Shown in pieces: positions 54,549 to 62,468 of a stretch of DNA of 62,468 bases. The translations under genes and the position numbers were made by a program. This DNA is from ZLKRG08 sp964654815 (GTDB lineage Bacteria > Actinomycetota > Actinomycetes > Nanopelagicales > Nanopelagicaceae): assembly GCA_964654815.1 (NCBI GenBank), contig CAZZLH010000005.1, positions 1 to 62,468 of the forward strand, given 5' to 3'. The notes beneath the pieces were generated by a model that saw only the letters and a program-made list of their open reading frames with translations, was not told where the DNA came from and did no database searches. Position 1 is the first letter of the stretch; the number at the start of each line of letters is the position of its first letter.

Positions 54549-54878
54549 ATGTCGATTCAACAGATACCCCAACCAATCCGAGAGGCGTTAGCCAAAGGAT
54601 TAATTGCGGCTATCGCTCAGGAAGCAAACTCTGGCGAGGTGCTCATGTTGGCTTGGATGAATGAAGCTGCTTTATTGCAGACCATCAAAACTAAGCGGGC
54701 TACCTATTTCAGTAGAAGTCGAGCTGAGCTCTGGGTTAAGGGTGAAACATCAGGAAATTTCCAAGAGGTTCTTGCTCTGCATTTTGATTGTGATGCAGAT
54801 GCGGTTTTATTGAAGGTAAAGCAACATGGCTCGGCCTGTCACACTGGCGAAAAGAGCTGTTTCCATAATGAAATCTGA
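54549..54878 (+). CDS. hisI: Phosphoribosyl-AMP cyclohydrolase
   Basis: Zn/Mg enzyme of 109 residues opening the purine ring in histidine synthesis. VLMLAWMN, YFSRSRAELWVKGETSGN, DCDADA and CHTGEKSCF are the family motifs. It is monofunctional; the pyrophosphohydrolase HisE is not fused or present in this window. Confidence 0.95.
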   Translation: MSIQQIPQPIREALAKGLIAAIAQEANSGEVLMLAWMNEAALLQTIKTKRATYFSRSRAELWVKGETSGNFQEVLALHFDCDADAVLLKVKQHGSACHTGEKSCFHNEI

Positions 54879-56382
54879 GAGTCAGATGAACCGGGATACC
54901 TTTCGCGAATTCGCTAAGCAATACAACGTCATACCTGTCACTCGAAAATTGTTGGCAGATGGTGAGACTCCAATAGGCATTTATCGCAAACTTGCAAAAT
55001 CAAAACCAAATACATTTCTCTTGGAGTCAGCCGAACATGGTGGTGTTTGGTCTCGTTACTCATTCATTGGCGTGACTTCCGAAGCTACGCTTACCGAACG
55101 CGATGGCAAGGTATTCTGGCGTGGGGTCATGCCAGCAGGGGCGCCATCTGGCGTAGATCCACTCACCGCGCTAAGGCAAGCATCTGCGCACTTGCGTTCC
55201 CCCCAACTTCCGGGGCTACCTTCTTTAACCGGTGGTTTAGTGGGTTATTTGGGTTATGACTCGGTACGCCGATTAGAGAAGCTGCCTAATATTGCAAGAG
55301 ATGATCTGCAGATCCCTGAGTTGGAATTCATGCTGACCTCAGATTTAGCAGTTATGGATCACTCTGAAGGGACCATCACACTTATCGCCAATGTCATAAA
55401 TTGGGATGGCAGCGACGAACGCGTGGATGAGGTTTATGAATTAGCGTTAAAACGCCTCGATCAGATGCAAGCTGATCTGCAGGCTCCATTGGCTGGAAAT
55501 TTTGCTTATGTTGATACCGAACAAAAACCGGCAAATGTTGAATATCAGAGGAATTTCACCGAATCTGAATTTATCGCCAAAGTCTCACAGATCAAAGAAG
55601 AGATAAAGGCGGGCGAAGCCTTTCAAGTAGTGATTTCGCAGCGATTTGCCGCAGATTGCCATGCAGATGCCATCGATGTCTATCGAATGCTACGTCTGCA
55701 CAATCCCAGTCCATACATGTATTTCTTGCGTTTTGAGGATGGATTAGATGTGGTCGGATCAAGTCCAGAAGCGCTGGTCAAAGTTACAGATGGCGATGTG
55801 ATGGTGCATCCAATCGCAGGCACCCGGCGTAGAGCTAATACACCAGAGCAAGATGAGAAATTGGCACAAGAGTTGCTTGCTGATCCCAAGGAGAGAGCCG
55901 AGCATTTGATGCTTGTGGATTTAGGTCGTAATGATTTAGGCCGCGTATGCCAATCAGGAAGCGTCGAGGTGGTTGAGTTCATGAACATTGAGCGTTTCTC
56001 GCATGTGATGCATATCGTTTCGACGGTCACCGGAAAACTATCAACCCAAAAATCTCCAATAGACGCGCTTTTTGCCACCTTTCCCGCCGGCACGCTCTCT
56101 GGCGCGCCCAAGCCAAGAGCCATGGAGATCATCGAAGAACTCGAACCCAATAGGCGAGGACTCTATGGCGGCGCACTTGGTTATTTAGATTTTCGTGGCA
56201 ATATCGATACCTGCATAGTTATCAGAACTGCGGTCCTTAAAAATGGCAAGGCTTACGTTCAAGCTGGTGCGGGAATAGTCGCAGACTCTGATGCCGTAGC
56301 GGAGAATCAAGAGTGTATAAATAAAGCCGCTGCGGTCTTAGGGGCGATTTATGCGGCAAATAATCTTCAGGTAGCAAAGTGA
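54868..56382 (+). CDS. trpE: Anthranilate synthase component I
   Basis: Makes anthranilate from chorismate with ammonia or glutamine via TrpG, which is not in the window. 504 residues from ATG 54868; ATG 54886 is also possible. LLES near the N-terminus is the tryptophan feedback site, so activity is probably product-inhibited. GTRRRA, LVDLGRNDLGR, TLSGAPKPRAMEIIEELE and GGALGYLDFRG follow. It overlaps hisI by 11 bases. Confidence 0.94.
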   Translation: MKSESQMNRDTFREFAKQYNVIPVTRKLLADGETPIGIYRKLAKSKPNTFLLESAEHGGVWSRYSFIGVTSEATLTERDGKVFWRGVMPAGAPSGVDPLTALRQASAHLRSPQLPGLPSLTGGLVGYLGYDSVRRLEKLPNIARDDLQIPELEFMLTSDLAVMDHSEGTITLIANVINWDGSDERVDEVYELALKRLDQMQADLQAPLAGNFAYVDTEQKPANVEYQRNFTESEFIAKVSQIKEEIKAGEAFQVVISQRFAADCHADAIDVYRMLRLHNPSPYMYFLRFEDGLDVVGSSPEALVKVTDGDVMVHPIAGTRRRANTPEQDEKLAQELLADPKERAEHLMLVDLGRNDLGRVCQSGSVEVVEFMNIERFSHVMHIVSTVTGKLSTQKSPIDALFATFPAGTLSGAPKPRAMEIIEELEPNRRGLYGGALGYLDFRGNIDTCIVIRTAVLKNGKAYVQAGAGIVADSDAVAENQECINKAAAVLGAIYAANNLQVAK

Positions 56383-56389
56383 GCCAATT

Positions 56390-56548
56390 GTGAAAGAGAT
56401 AGTTGCTTTTGGTTTAACCACGGTGCTCTCTCTAGCGCTAATTCTTTTTGTGGGTAGTAGACGTAAGAAATCAACTCGTTACGAGCGAGGCGCATATCAA
56501 GAAGGCGATTGGCAGAAATTAGATCGCGGAATCGATCCCAGCGAATGA
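56390..56548 (+). CDS. 52-residue membrane protein between trpE and trpC
   Basis: A short GTG-start frame with one N-terminal membrane helix (EIVAFGLTTVLSLALILFVG), then a basic turn (SRRKKSTRYERG) and a polar tail ending in DPSE. It fills the trpE-trpC spacer and its TGA overlaps the trpC ATG, so it looks genuinely translated. Actinobacteria often carry small Trp-associated membrane proteins at this point, but I see no clear homology to a named family. Confidence 0.65.
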   Translation: MKEIVAFGLTTVLSLALILFVGSRRKKSTRYERGAYQEGDWQKLDRGIDPSE

Positions 56549-57312
56549 GCGCTCTCGATTCAATTATTGAAGGCGTGAGAGAGGATCTGGCTCTTCGCCG
56601 ACTTCCTCTTGGCAAGATAAGAGAGATGATGGATAGCGCACCAACTCCTCTTACGCCCAATTTTCCAAGCGAATCAATGTCGGTAATCGCCGAGATCAAG
56701 CGAAGCTCTCCAAGTAAAGGCCATCTCGCCGAGATTACCGAACCTGCCAAGTTAGCTAGCCAATATCAGGAGGCGGGCGCAGCTGCGGTCAGCGTACTAA
56801 CCGAGAAGCGTCGATTCAACGGTTCGTTGGAGGATTTTGCGGCAGTACGTAAGGAGATTTCTCTACCGATGCTACGTAAAGATTTCATGGTTGATGAATA
56901 TCAATTCTATGAGGCTAGAGCATACGGAGCCGATTTGATTCTGTTAATTGTTGCTGCGCTATCAAAATCACAATTGCATGACTATTTCGAATTGAGTCGC
57001 GAGCTTGGTATGAAAGCCTTAATTGAGGTTCATACTCATGACGAGCTCGAACGCGCGATGGAACTTAATCCAGAGATAATTGGGGTAAATTCCCGTAACC
57101 TAAAATCTCTAGAAGTCGATACCAACGTCTTTAGGGATTTGATACCAAGGATCCCCAATGACCTAACTAGAGTCGCGGAATCCGGAATTTCAAGTCGTAA
57201 TGATGTGGAGCTGGCGCAATCCGCTGGTGCAAATGTGATTTTGGTCGGTGAGGCCTTAGTCAAGGCGGGGGATCCTCGCTCTAGCCTAAAAACCCTGCTC
57301 GGCCAAAATTGA
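56545..57312 (+). CDS. trpC: Indole-3-glycerol phosphate synthase
   Basis: TIM-barrel enzyme of 255 residues, monofunctional. AEIKRSSPSKGHL, LRKDFMVDEYQ and GVNSRNLKSLEVD are the family motifs. ATG 56545 is chosen over the upstream frame because it couples to the small membrane gene. Confidence 0.95.
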   Translation: MSALDSIIEGVREDLALRRLPLGKIREMMDSAPTPLTPNFPSESMSVIAEIKRSSPSKGHLAEITEPAKLASQYQEAGAAAVSVLTEKRRFNGSLEDFAAVRKEISLPMLRKDFMVDEYQFYEARAYGADLILLIVAALSKSQLHDYFELSRELGMKALIEVHTHDELERAMELNPEIIGVNSRNLKSLEVDTNVFRDLIPRIPNDLTRVAESGISSRNDVELAQSAGANVILVGEALVKAGDPRSSLKTLLGQN

Positions 57313-57333
57313 AGCGCTAGTAGGATTCGCGAC

Positions 57334-58466
57334 ATGGAATTCGATGGCCACTTTGGACAGTACGGCGGTCGATTTGTGCCGGAAGCTCTCATACCTGCGC
57401 TAGATGAATTAGCTTCGGTTTATCACGAAGCAAAGAACGATCCCTTATTTCAACTTGAGTTGTCCGAACTACACCGAACCTATTCCGGAAGACCTTCAAT
57501 TCTCACTGAAGCAAAGAGATTCGCTCAGTACTGCGGTGGTGCACGGATTCTGCTTAAGCGCGAGGATCTAAACCACACCGGTTCTCACAAGATAAATAAT
57601 GTTTTGGGCCAAGCCCTATTAACCAAGAAGATGGGTAAGCCTCGAATCATTGCTGAGACCGGCGCCGGCCAACATGGGGTTGCTTCAGCCACTGCAGCGG
57701 CGCTTTTAGGTCTTGAATGTGTGGTCTATATGGGCGAAGAGGACACCAAACGCCAATCCTTAAATGTTGCCCGAATGAAATTACTTGGCGCCGAAGTGGT
57801 GCCAGTTACCACCGGTTCGCGAACTTTAAAAGATGCAATCAATGAAGCGATGCGTGACTGGGTTACCAATGTAGATACGACTCACTATCTATTAGGCACT
57901 GTTGCTGGACCGCATCCTTTCCCTGAGATGGTGCGAGATTTCCATAAGATCATCGGAGAAGAATCGCGCGCACAAGTTCTAGAGCTCACCGGTCGCTTAC
58001 CAGATGCAGTACTAGCCTGCGTCGGCGGTGGTTCCAATGCCATCGGAATCTTTCATAGATTCATAACTGATGAGAGCGTTCGATTGATTGGCCTAGAAGC
58101 TGGCGGAGAGGGAATCGAGACTGGACGTCATGCCTCAACTATCTCTGGCGGAAGCGTTGGAGTTTTACATGGCACTCGCACCTACGTTTTACAAGATGCG
58201 AATGGCCAGACAGTTGAGTCGCACTCGATTAGCGCTGGCTTGGATTATCCAGGCGTAGGTCCAGAACATGCAATCCTTAATGACACTGGTCGCGCAGAGT
58301 ATTTATCTATCACCGACGCCGAAGCGATGGAGGCATTCTCGCTTCTTTCAAAGAGTGAGGGAATTATCCCGGCAATCGAAACGGCACATGCCTTGGCCGG
58401 TGCGATGAAGGTGGGGCCAGAACTCGGCCCAGATGGAATTATTTTGATAAATCTCTCCGGCCGTGG
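57334..58466 (+). CDS. trpB: Tryptophan synthase beta chain (3' end missing in gap)
   Basis: PLP enzyme joining indole and serine. HTGSHKINN carries the PLP Lys, followed by AETGAGQHGVA, VGGGSNAIG and the terminal LINLSGRG, where the assembly gap begins. 377 residues are present; about 15-30 are missing. Confidence 0.95.
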
Positions 58467-58566
58467 NNNNNNNNNNNNNNNNNNNNNNNNNNNNNNNNNN
58501 NNNNNNNNNNNNNNNNNNNNNNNNNNNNNNNNNNNNNNNNNNNNNNNNNNNNNNNNNNNNNNNNNN
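58467..58566. other. Assembly gap 3 (100 N) between trpB and trpA
   Basis: No duplicated flanks here, so real sequence is missing: the end of trpB and the start of trpA. The frame happens to stay open across the Ns, giving a false TrpB-TrpA fusion. Confidence 0.95.
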
Positions 58567-59283
58567 GCAGGATTCCCAACTATCGAAGGTGCCAAAGAGA
58601 TTATTAAGGCGATGGTCGATGGCGGAGTAGATGCCATTGAAGTTGGTTTTCCGTACAGCGATCCCATAATGGATGGTCCGACGATCCAGAGCGCAGCTGA
58701 TAAAGCGTTGGCAAATGGCACCACAGCAAAGGATGTACTGGATACTCTGAGCTTTGCTGCCAACTTGGTGCCATCAGTAGTGATGAGTTACTGGAATCCC
58801 ATCGAGCGATATGGCGCGGCAGAATTTGCTAAGGATCTTCAGGCAGCAGGGGGAAGCGGAGTAATTACCCCTGATCTAACCGTCGAAGAGGCCACCCCAT
58901 GGCTTGAGGCATGTCGAGTCAATCAGATCAACCCAATATTTGTGGTCGCGCCAAGTAGCAATAGTGAACGTCTTACCAAAGTGGTTAAGAGTTGTGGGGG
59001 ATTTGTCTACGCCGCTTCACTTATGGGTGTTACTGGCGCTCGAGCCAAAGTCTCCACCGCTGCAAGCGAGTTAGTCGAAAGAGTCAGAAATTTGACCGAT
59101 CTTCCAGTCTCGGTTGGCTTGGGTGTATCCAACGCAACACAGGCTAAGGATGTCGCTAACTATGCCGATGGCGTTATCGTTGGCAGCGCTTTCATCGATG
59201 CAGTGCAGAAGGCGCCAGATTTAAAGAGCGGTTTAGCCGCAGTTAAAGAATTAGCGCGAGATTTAAAGGCTGGTATTTCATGA
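58567..59283 (+). CDS. trpA: Tryptophan synthase alpha chain (5' end missing in gap)
   Basis: Cleaves indole-3-glycerol phosphate to indole. It begins mid-protein at AGFPTIEGAKE and retains VDAIEVGFPYSDPIMDGPTIQ, with the catalytic Glu and Asp, then TPDLTVEE, PSSNSERL and GLGVSNATQ. About 20-30 N-terminal residues are absent. It ends in an ATGA overlap with the next gene. Confidence 0.94.
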   Translation, partial: AGFPTIEGAKEIIKAMVDGGVDAIEVGFPYSDPIMDGPTIQSAADKALANGTTAKDVLDTLSFAANLVPSVVMSYWNPIERYGAAEFAKDLQAAGGSGVITPDLTVEEATPWLEACRVNQINPIFVVAPSSNSERLTKVVKSCGGFVYAASLMGVTGARAKVSTAASELVERVRNLTDLPVSVGLGVSNATQAKDVANYADGVIVGSAFIDAVQKAPDLKSGLAAVKELARDLKAGIS

Positions 59284-59774
59284 AGTGGTTCGGACTCGTT
59301 GCCCGATTGGTACTGGGTGGTGTGCTCTTGGTCGCTGGTTGGTTGAAAGCATTCGAATTTGATAAAGCTCAGATGGCGGTAAGGGCCTACGAAGTATTGC
59401 CAATTCCAGTGGCGAATGTCTTGGGTGTAACGCTTCCTTGGTTTGAGATCGGAATCGCATTTCTATTGATCTTAGGTGTTGCAGTTCGCCAGGCCGCCCT
59501 TGCATCTGGGATCTTGATGCTGGTCTTTATCGCTGCGATCACGCAGGCAGGGTTAAGAGGGTTATCAATTGATTGCGGTTGCTTTGGCGGCGGTGGATCC
59601 GTAGAGCCGGGCCAGACCAAGTACTTACAGGAGATTGCCCGCGATATCGTCTTCTTTTTGCTCGCCGCATATCTCTATCGCTACCCTGATACCAAGTTTG
59701 CGTTAGAGCGCTCTGGGGCAGCAGCTTCAGAGGATTCCAAGGACGAGCCAAATACTCAGCAAGAGAATCAATAG
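59280..59774 (+). CDS. MauE/DoxX-like membrane protein with CxC motif
   Basis: 164 residues with four membrane segments and a conserved DCGCFGG (Cys99, Cys101) on a loop, as in MauE-type redox membrane proteins. A polar acidic tail follows. It couples by ATGA to trpA and precedes a DsbA-like protein, so the pair probably moves thiol electrons across the membrane. Partner and direction are inference. Confidence 0.82.
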   Translation: MKWFGLVARLVLGGVLLVAGWLKAFEFDKAQMAVRAYEVLPIPVANVLGVTLPWFEIGIAFLLILGVAVRQAALASGILMLVFIAAITQAGLRGLSIDCGCFGGGGSVEPGQTKYLQEIARDIVFFLLAAYLYRYPDTKFALERSGAAASEDSKDEPNTQQENQ

Positions 59775-59797
59775 ATGGATAAAGGGAAGAGACAACA

Positions 59798-60496
59798 ATG
59801 ACTCCAGATAAGAACTCCGGAAGCGGTAAGAATAAGAAGAAGAAAGATAATGTCACGCGCAACTTGGTGATTGGCATGGTCTCGCTGGTAGTTATAGTCG
59901 GAGTTACCGTCTCATTCACCTCAAATAAATCCAAGGAGAGCGCCGTAACCCCATCCTTGGTACAGAAATCAGAAGGTTATGGAATCGTCTTTAATAATGA
60001 TCTTACCAACGTGCCAAAGATTGATATTTGGGAAGATTTCCAGTGCCCGGTCTGCCGCGATTTCGAGGCGATCAATGGCTCACAGATAAAGCAATGGATT
60101 GAGGAGAAGAAGGTGAAGGTGGTCTTCCACCCATTATCTTTCATTGGTGCGGAATCGGTGTTGATGGCAAATGCCGCAGCATGCGCGGCTGATGAAGGTA
60201 AATTCTTGCCTTATCACTTAGGTCTCTATGCCAGCCAAGCTAGCTCAGAGAATTCAGGTAAATGGAATACCACTACATTGGTGGGGCTTGGAATCGAGCT
60301 AAAGTTCAATAGCACCAAGTTTGCAGAGTGTGTTGGTAGCGGTAAGTACCAAGATTGGGTCAGAAATGTCGCGGCAGATGGTGCCAAGCGAAACGTGAAC
60401 TCCACCCCAACAGTCTTTATCAATGGCAAAGAGATGGAGCGAACCAATGCCAATTACTTTAATGCGGAAGCATTTAAGAAATTGGTATTTGGGTAA
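59798..60496 (+). CDS. DsbA-like thioredoxin-fold membrane-anchored protein
   Basis: 232 residues: a lysine-rich cytoplasmic N-terminus, one membrane helix at about residues 22-40, then an extracytoplasmic thioredoxin-fold domain with active site CPVC (Cys83, Cys86) and the cis-proline segment NSTPTVFING. Likely a disulfide oxidoreductase for exported proteins, working with the preceding MauE-like protein. Confidence 0.9.
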   Translation: MTPDKNSGSGKNKKKKDNVTRNLVIGMVSLVVIVGVTVSFTSNKSKESAVTPSLVQKSEGYGIVFNNDLTNVPKIDIWEDFQCPVCRDFEAINGSQIKQWIEEKKVKVVFHPLSFIGAESVLMANAAACAADEGKFLPYHLGLYASQASSENSGKWNTTTLVGLGIELKFNSTKFAECVGSGKYQDWVRNVAADGAKRNVNSTPTVFINGKEMERTNANYFNAEAFKKLVFG

Positions 60497-60544
60497 CCGA
60501 TTAACTGCCAGAGCAAAAGCTCAATCAGCCTAGGCGGGTAGCGC

Positions 60545-61348
60545 TTGTTGTATAGATATATTCCAACGCCAAGTGCATCTCAGTTCGCTATTGGGCCTTT
60601 AACGATTCATGCCTATGCCTTATGCATCATGCTTGGAGTAGCGGTCGCTATTTGGCTGGGAGATAGGCGCTATCGAGCATTTGGCGGTCAAACCGGTTTG
60701 GTTAGTGATTTAGCGATTTGGGTAGTACCCGCTGGTGTAATTGGTGGTCGCATTTATCACGTTATCTCTTCGCCTCAATATTTCTTTGGTGCCAAAGGAA
60801 ACCCAGGCGACATTGTAAAAATTTGGGAGGGTGGGCTAGGAATTTGGGGCGCCATCTCACTTGGCGCGGTAGTTGCGTATTGGCGATATCAGAAGCAAAG
60901 TCCGAATTTGCCCTTTGGATATTTCATGGATGCCTTGGCTCCAGGCTTGTTGATTGCACAGGGAATTGGTCGATTCGGAAATTGGTTTAACGGTGAGTTA
61001 TTTGGAAAACCAACTTCTCTGCCTTGGGCGCTTGAGATTCCACGTTGGTTAAGGCCAGATGGCTATTTGGACTATGCCACCTTTCATCCCACATTTCTAT
61101 ATGAGGCTTTATGCAATTTTGCCCTTGCCTACATACTGATCAAATTAACTGGTAAGTATCCCGCGGGTAGCCTCTTTGCACTTTATGTAGCGGGTTATTG
61201 CAGCTATCGATTCTTTATTGAAGGTTTGAGAATCGATGAGGCGAATCTGTTCTTTGATCTTCGAGTCAATCAATTAGTTAGTATTTTTCTCGGTATCTTT
61301 GCTTTTTTTCGGTTCCGCGATCTTTCTCGCGGCAAAGGGCGAGATTAA
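60545..61348 (+). CDS. lgt: Prolipoprotein diacylglyceryl transferase
   Basis: Transfers diacylglycerol to the lipobox Cys of prolipoproteins. 267 residues with about seven membrane segments and the Lgt signature GRFGNWFNGELFG; the GGRIYHV segment and FLYEALCN follow. Start is TTG 60545. Lgt acts upstream of LspA, also in this window. Confidence 0.95.
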   Translation: MLYRYIPTPSASQFAIGPLTIHAYALCIMLGVAVAIWLGDRRYRAFGGQTGLVSDLAIWVVPAGVIGGRIYHVISSPQYFFGAKGNPGDIVKIWEGGLGIWGAISLGAVVAYWRYQKQSPNLPFGYFMDALAPGLLIAQGIGRFGNWFNGELFGKPTSLPWALEIPRWLRPDGYLDYATFHPTFLYEALCNFALAYILIKLTGKYPAGSLFALYVAGYCSYRFFIEGLRIDEANLFFDLRVNQLVSIFLGIFAFFRFRDLSRGKGRD

Positions 61349-61384
61349 AGCCGATTTGCTAGATTCGACAGGTAAGATTCCCTT

Positions 61385-62095
61385 ATGCCGTTAAATGAAA
61401 CGATGCGGCGCAATCAAGAGCATCGAGCACATCGTGCTGGGTGGCTTAGAGCCGCAGTCCTTGGCGTCAATGATGGCCTGGTCTCAACCTCTTCTTTGAT
61501 GGTTGGTGTATCAGCCGCGATGCAGAGCGATTCCGTAATTTTGACCACCGGACTTGCCGGAATCGCTGCTGGCGCGCTCTCGATGGCAGTAGGCGAATAT
61601 GTTTCAGTCCGTTCCCAAGTCGATATTGAAGAATCAGATCGAGTTTTAGAGGCAGATCAACATGCCACCAATCCAGAAGGTGAGTTCCTCGAGCTCGTGC
61701 AGATCTACATGAATCGTGGCTTGAGTGAAGATTTAGCAAAGCAAGTGGCTGAGCAGATGCATGCGCATAATGCGCTTGAGACGCATTTACGTGATGAGCT
61801 TGGACAATTCGAACATACCAAAGCGCGCCCAATCCAAGCATCGATTGCTTCTGCAATTAGTTTTACCTTGGGAGGTTTGATTCCTTTCGCAGGTTTTTAC
61901 CTTCCAATGATTGATAGCAATGCCATGAGGATTACCGCCGTCACAGTCGTGGGCCTATCAATCGCGGGATTCATCAGCGCCAAGATTGCCGGCACCCATC
62001 TATTCAAGGCCACAGCCCGAGTAGTCCTTGGCGGTGTGCTCGGCATGGTGATCACCGGAGCCATCGGCGCATTTGCCCATGGAATCGGCCTATAA
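61385..62095 (+). CDS. VIT1/CCC1-family transporter
   Basis: 236 residues with about five membrane segments. The family N-terminus LGVNDGLVSTSSLMVGV and GEYVSVRSQVD are visible, with an acidic cytoplasmic helical segment (EGEFLELVQIYMNRGLSEDLAKQV). Relatives move Fe2+ or Mn2+. No metal-responsive site was seen nearby. Confidence 0.9.
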   Translation: MPLNETMRRNQEHRAHRAGWLRAAVLGVNDGLVSTSSLMVGVSAAMQSDSVILTTGLAGIAAGALSMAVGEYVSVRSQVDIEESDRVLEADQHATNPEGEFLELVQIYMNRGLSEDLAKQVAEQMHAHNALETHLRDELGQFEHTKARPIQASIASAISFTLGGLIPFAGFYLPMIDSNAMRITAVTVVGLSIAGFISAKIAGTHLFKATARVVLGGVLGMVITGAIGAFAHGIGL

Positions 62096-62267
62096 GAGAA
62101 TTTTTTGCGACCAACTCTCTCATCTGGCTTACCTCTTCAAGGCCCTTCTTGATAGCCTTTTGCACTCAACGGGCCAAGGTCGTCCCTGCCAGATAGTTTC
62201 AAATCTAAAATCCTAAAAACAAAAATCTGGCCAAAGTTCATTACACAAAACGCAAAGTGGGGGCGCC

Positions 62268-62468
62268 TTGCTTTCTAATAACTATCCAAAGCCACAGGGT
62301 TTATATGACCCTGCAAATGAGCATGATGCTTGTGGCGTTGCGATGGTTGCTACCTTAAAGCGCGAAGCGCAACATGAGATCGTAAAAAAGGCGCTGCAGG
62401 CGCTTGAGAATATGGAGCATCGCGGCGCAACTGGCGCCGAACCAGACTCTGGCGACGGTGCAGGAATT
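62268..62468 (+). CDS. gltB: Glutamate synthase large subunit (start only)
   Basis: The first 67 codons are present, cut by the window end. From TTG 62268 after GGGGG a 21-residue propeptide precedes Cys22 in the DACGVAMVATL motif, the Ntn glutaminase nucleophile; ENMEHRGATGAEPDSGDGAGI follows, typical of GltB. The preceding 172-base spacer carries a GCCAGAT/ATCTGGC inverted repeat (62188-62194, 62225-62231) of unknown role. Confidence 0.9.
   Translation, partial: MLSNNYPKPQGLYDPANEHDACGVAMVATLKREAQHEIVKKALQALENMEHRGATGAEPDSGDGAGI

Noticed and set aside
57334..59283. Natural TrpB-TrpA fusion protein of 649 residues
   Set aside because: The join consists of 100 Ns, and the normal C-terminus of TrpB and N-terminus of TrpA are both missing.

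Overview
The window reads as a chromosomal core segment of a small-genome, moderately low-GC actinobacterium, most likely a freshwater planktonic lineage such as the acI group (Nanopelagicales: Planktophila/Nanopelagicus-like). This placement is inference. It rests on an actinobacterial dcw cluster (mraZ to ftsZ, pgeF, yggS, sepF, yggT), actinobacterial marker families (DUF3040, DUF6504, class II DAHP synthase, a PriA-like HisA, a PASTA kinase), a LexA site of the actinobacterial type, many GTG/TTG starts, and very tight packing with 4-base stop/start overlaps. No phage, insertion sequence, CRISPR array, tRNA or rRNA was seen. No stretch over 300 bases lacks a gene. Three 100-N runs (7736-7835, 14910-15009, 58467-58566) are scaffold gaps, and two of them are flanked by duplicated sequence.

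Region 1 (1-15457) is mostly on the minus strand. xylB diverges from a plus-strand trio: a PPi-type phosphofructokinase, class II DAHP synthase and an O6-alkylguanine-DNA methyltransferase. Next comes a long minus-strand run. It begins upstream with a YbaK-type deacylase and a small carotenoid cluster (CruF-like, CrtI-like, prenyl diphosphate synthase). It continues through a TPP riboswitch that controls a PnuC/PnuT-family transporter and an uncharacterised P-loop kinase, then a PASTA Ser/Thr kinase, endonuclease IV, an EamA permease and threonine aldolase. A TSUP permease and a DoxX protein lie upstream, separated by gap 2.

Region 2 (15502-23323) opens with a consensus SOS box driving DUF6504-dnaE2-dinB, an inducible mutagenesis operon. 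It continues with DUF3040, an aquaporin-ArsC arsenic pair, a DUF418 membrane protein and a zinc-ribbon protein.

Region 3 (23435-45765) is the division and wall cluster: a phased array of GTGG-type MraZ boxes, mraZ, a structured leader, rsmH, ftsL, ftsI, murE, murF, mraY, murD, ftsW, murG, murC, ftsQ, ftsZ, pgeF, yggS, sepF and yggT. Where actinobacteria usually carry divIVA there is instead an inverted ileS, followed by a lysine-rich DksA/TraR protein, lspA and an RluD-type pseudouridine synthase.

Region 4 (45777-62468) carries dnaE1 and then a his-trp supra-operon (hisDCBHAFI, trpE, a 52-residue membrane protein, trpC, trpB, gap, trpA). It has no trpF, which fits a dual-function HisA/PriA. 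A MauE-like/DsbA-like redox pair, lgt, a VIT1-family transporter and the start of gltB close the window.

The most novel candidate is the TPP-riboswitch operon. It predicts thiamine uptake by the PnuC-family protein, with trapping by a kinase family that has no assigned substrate.
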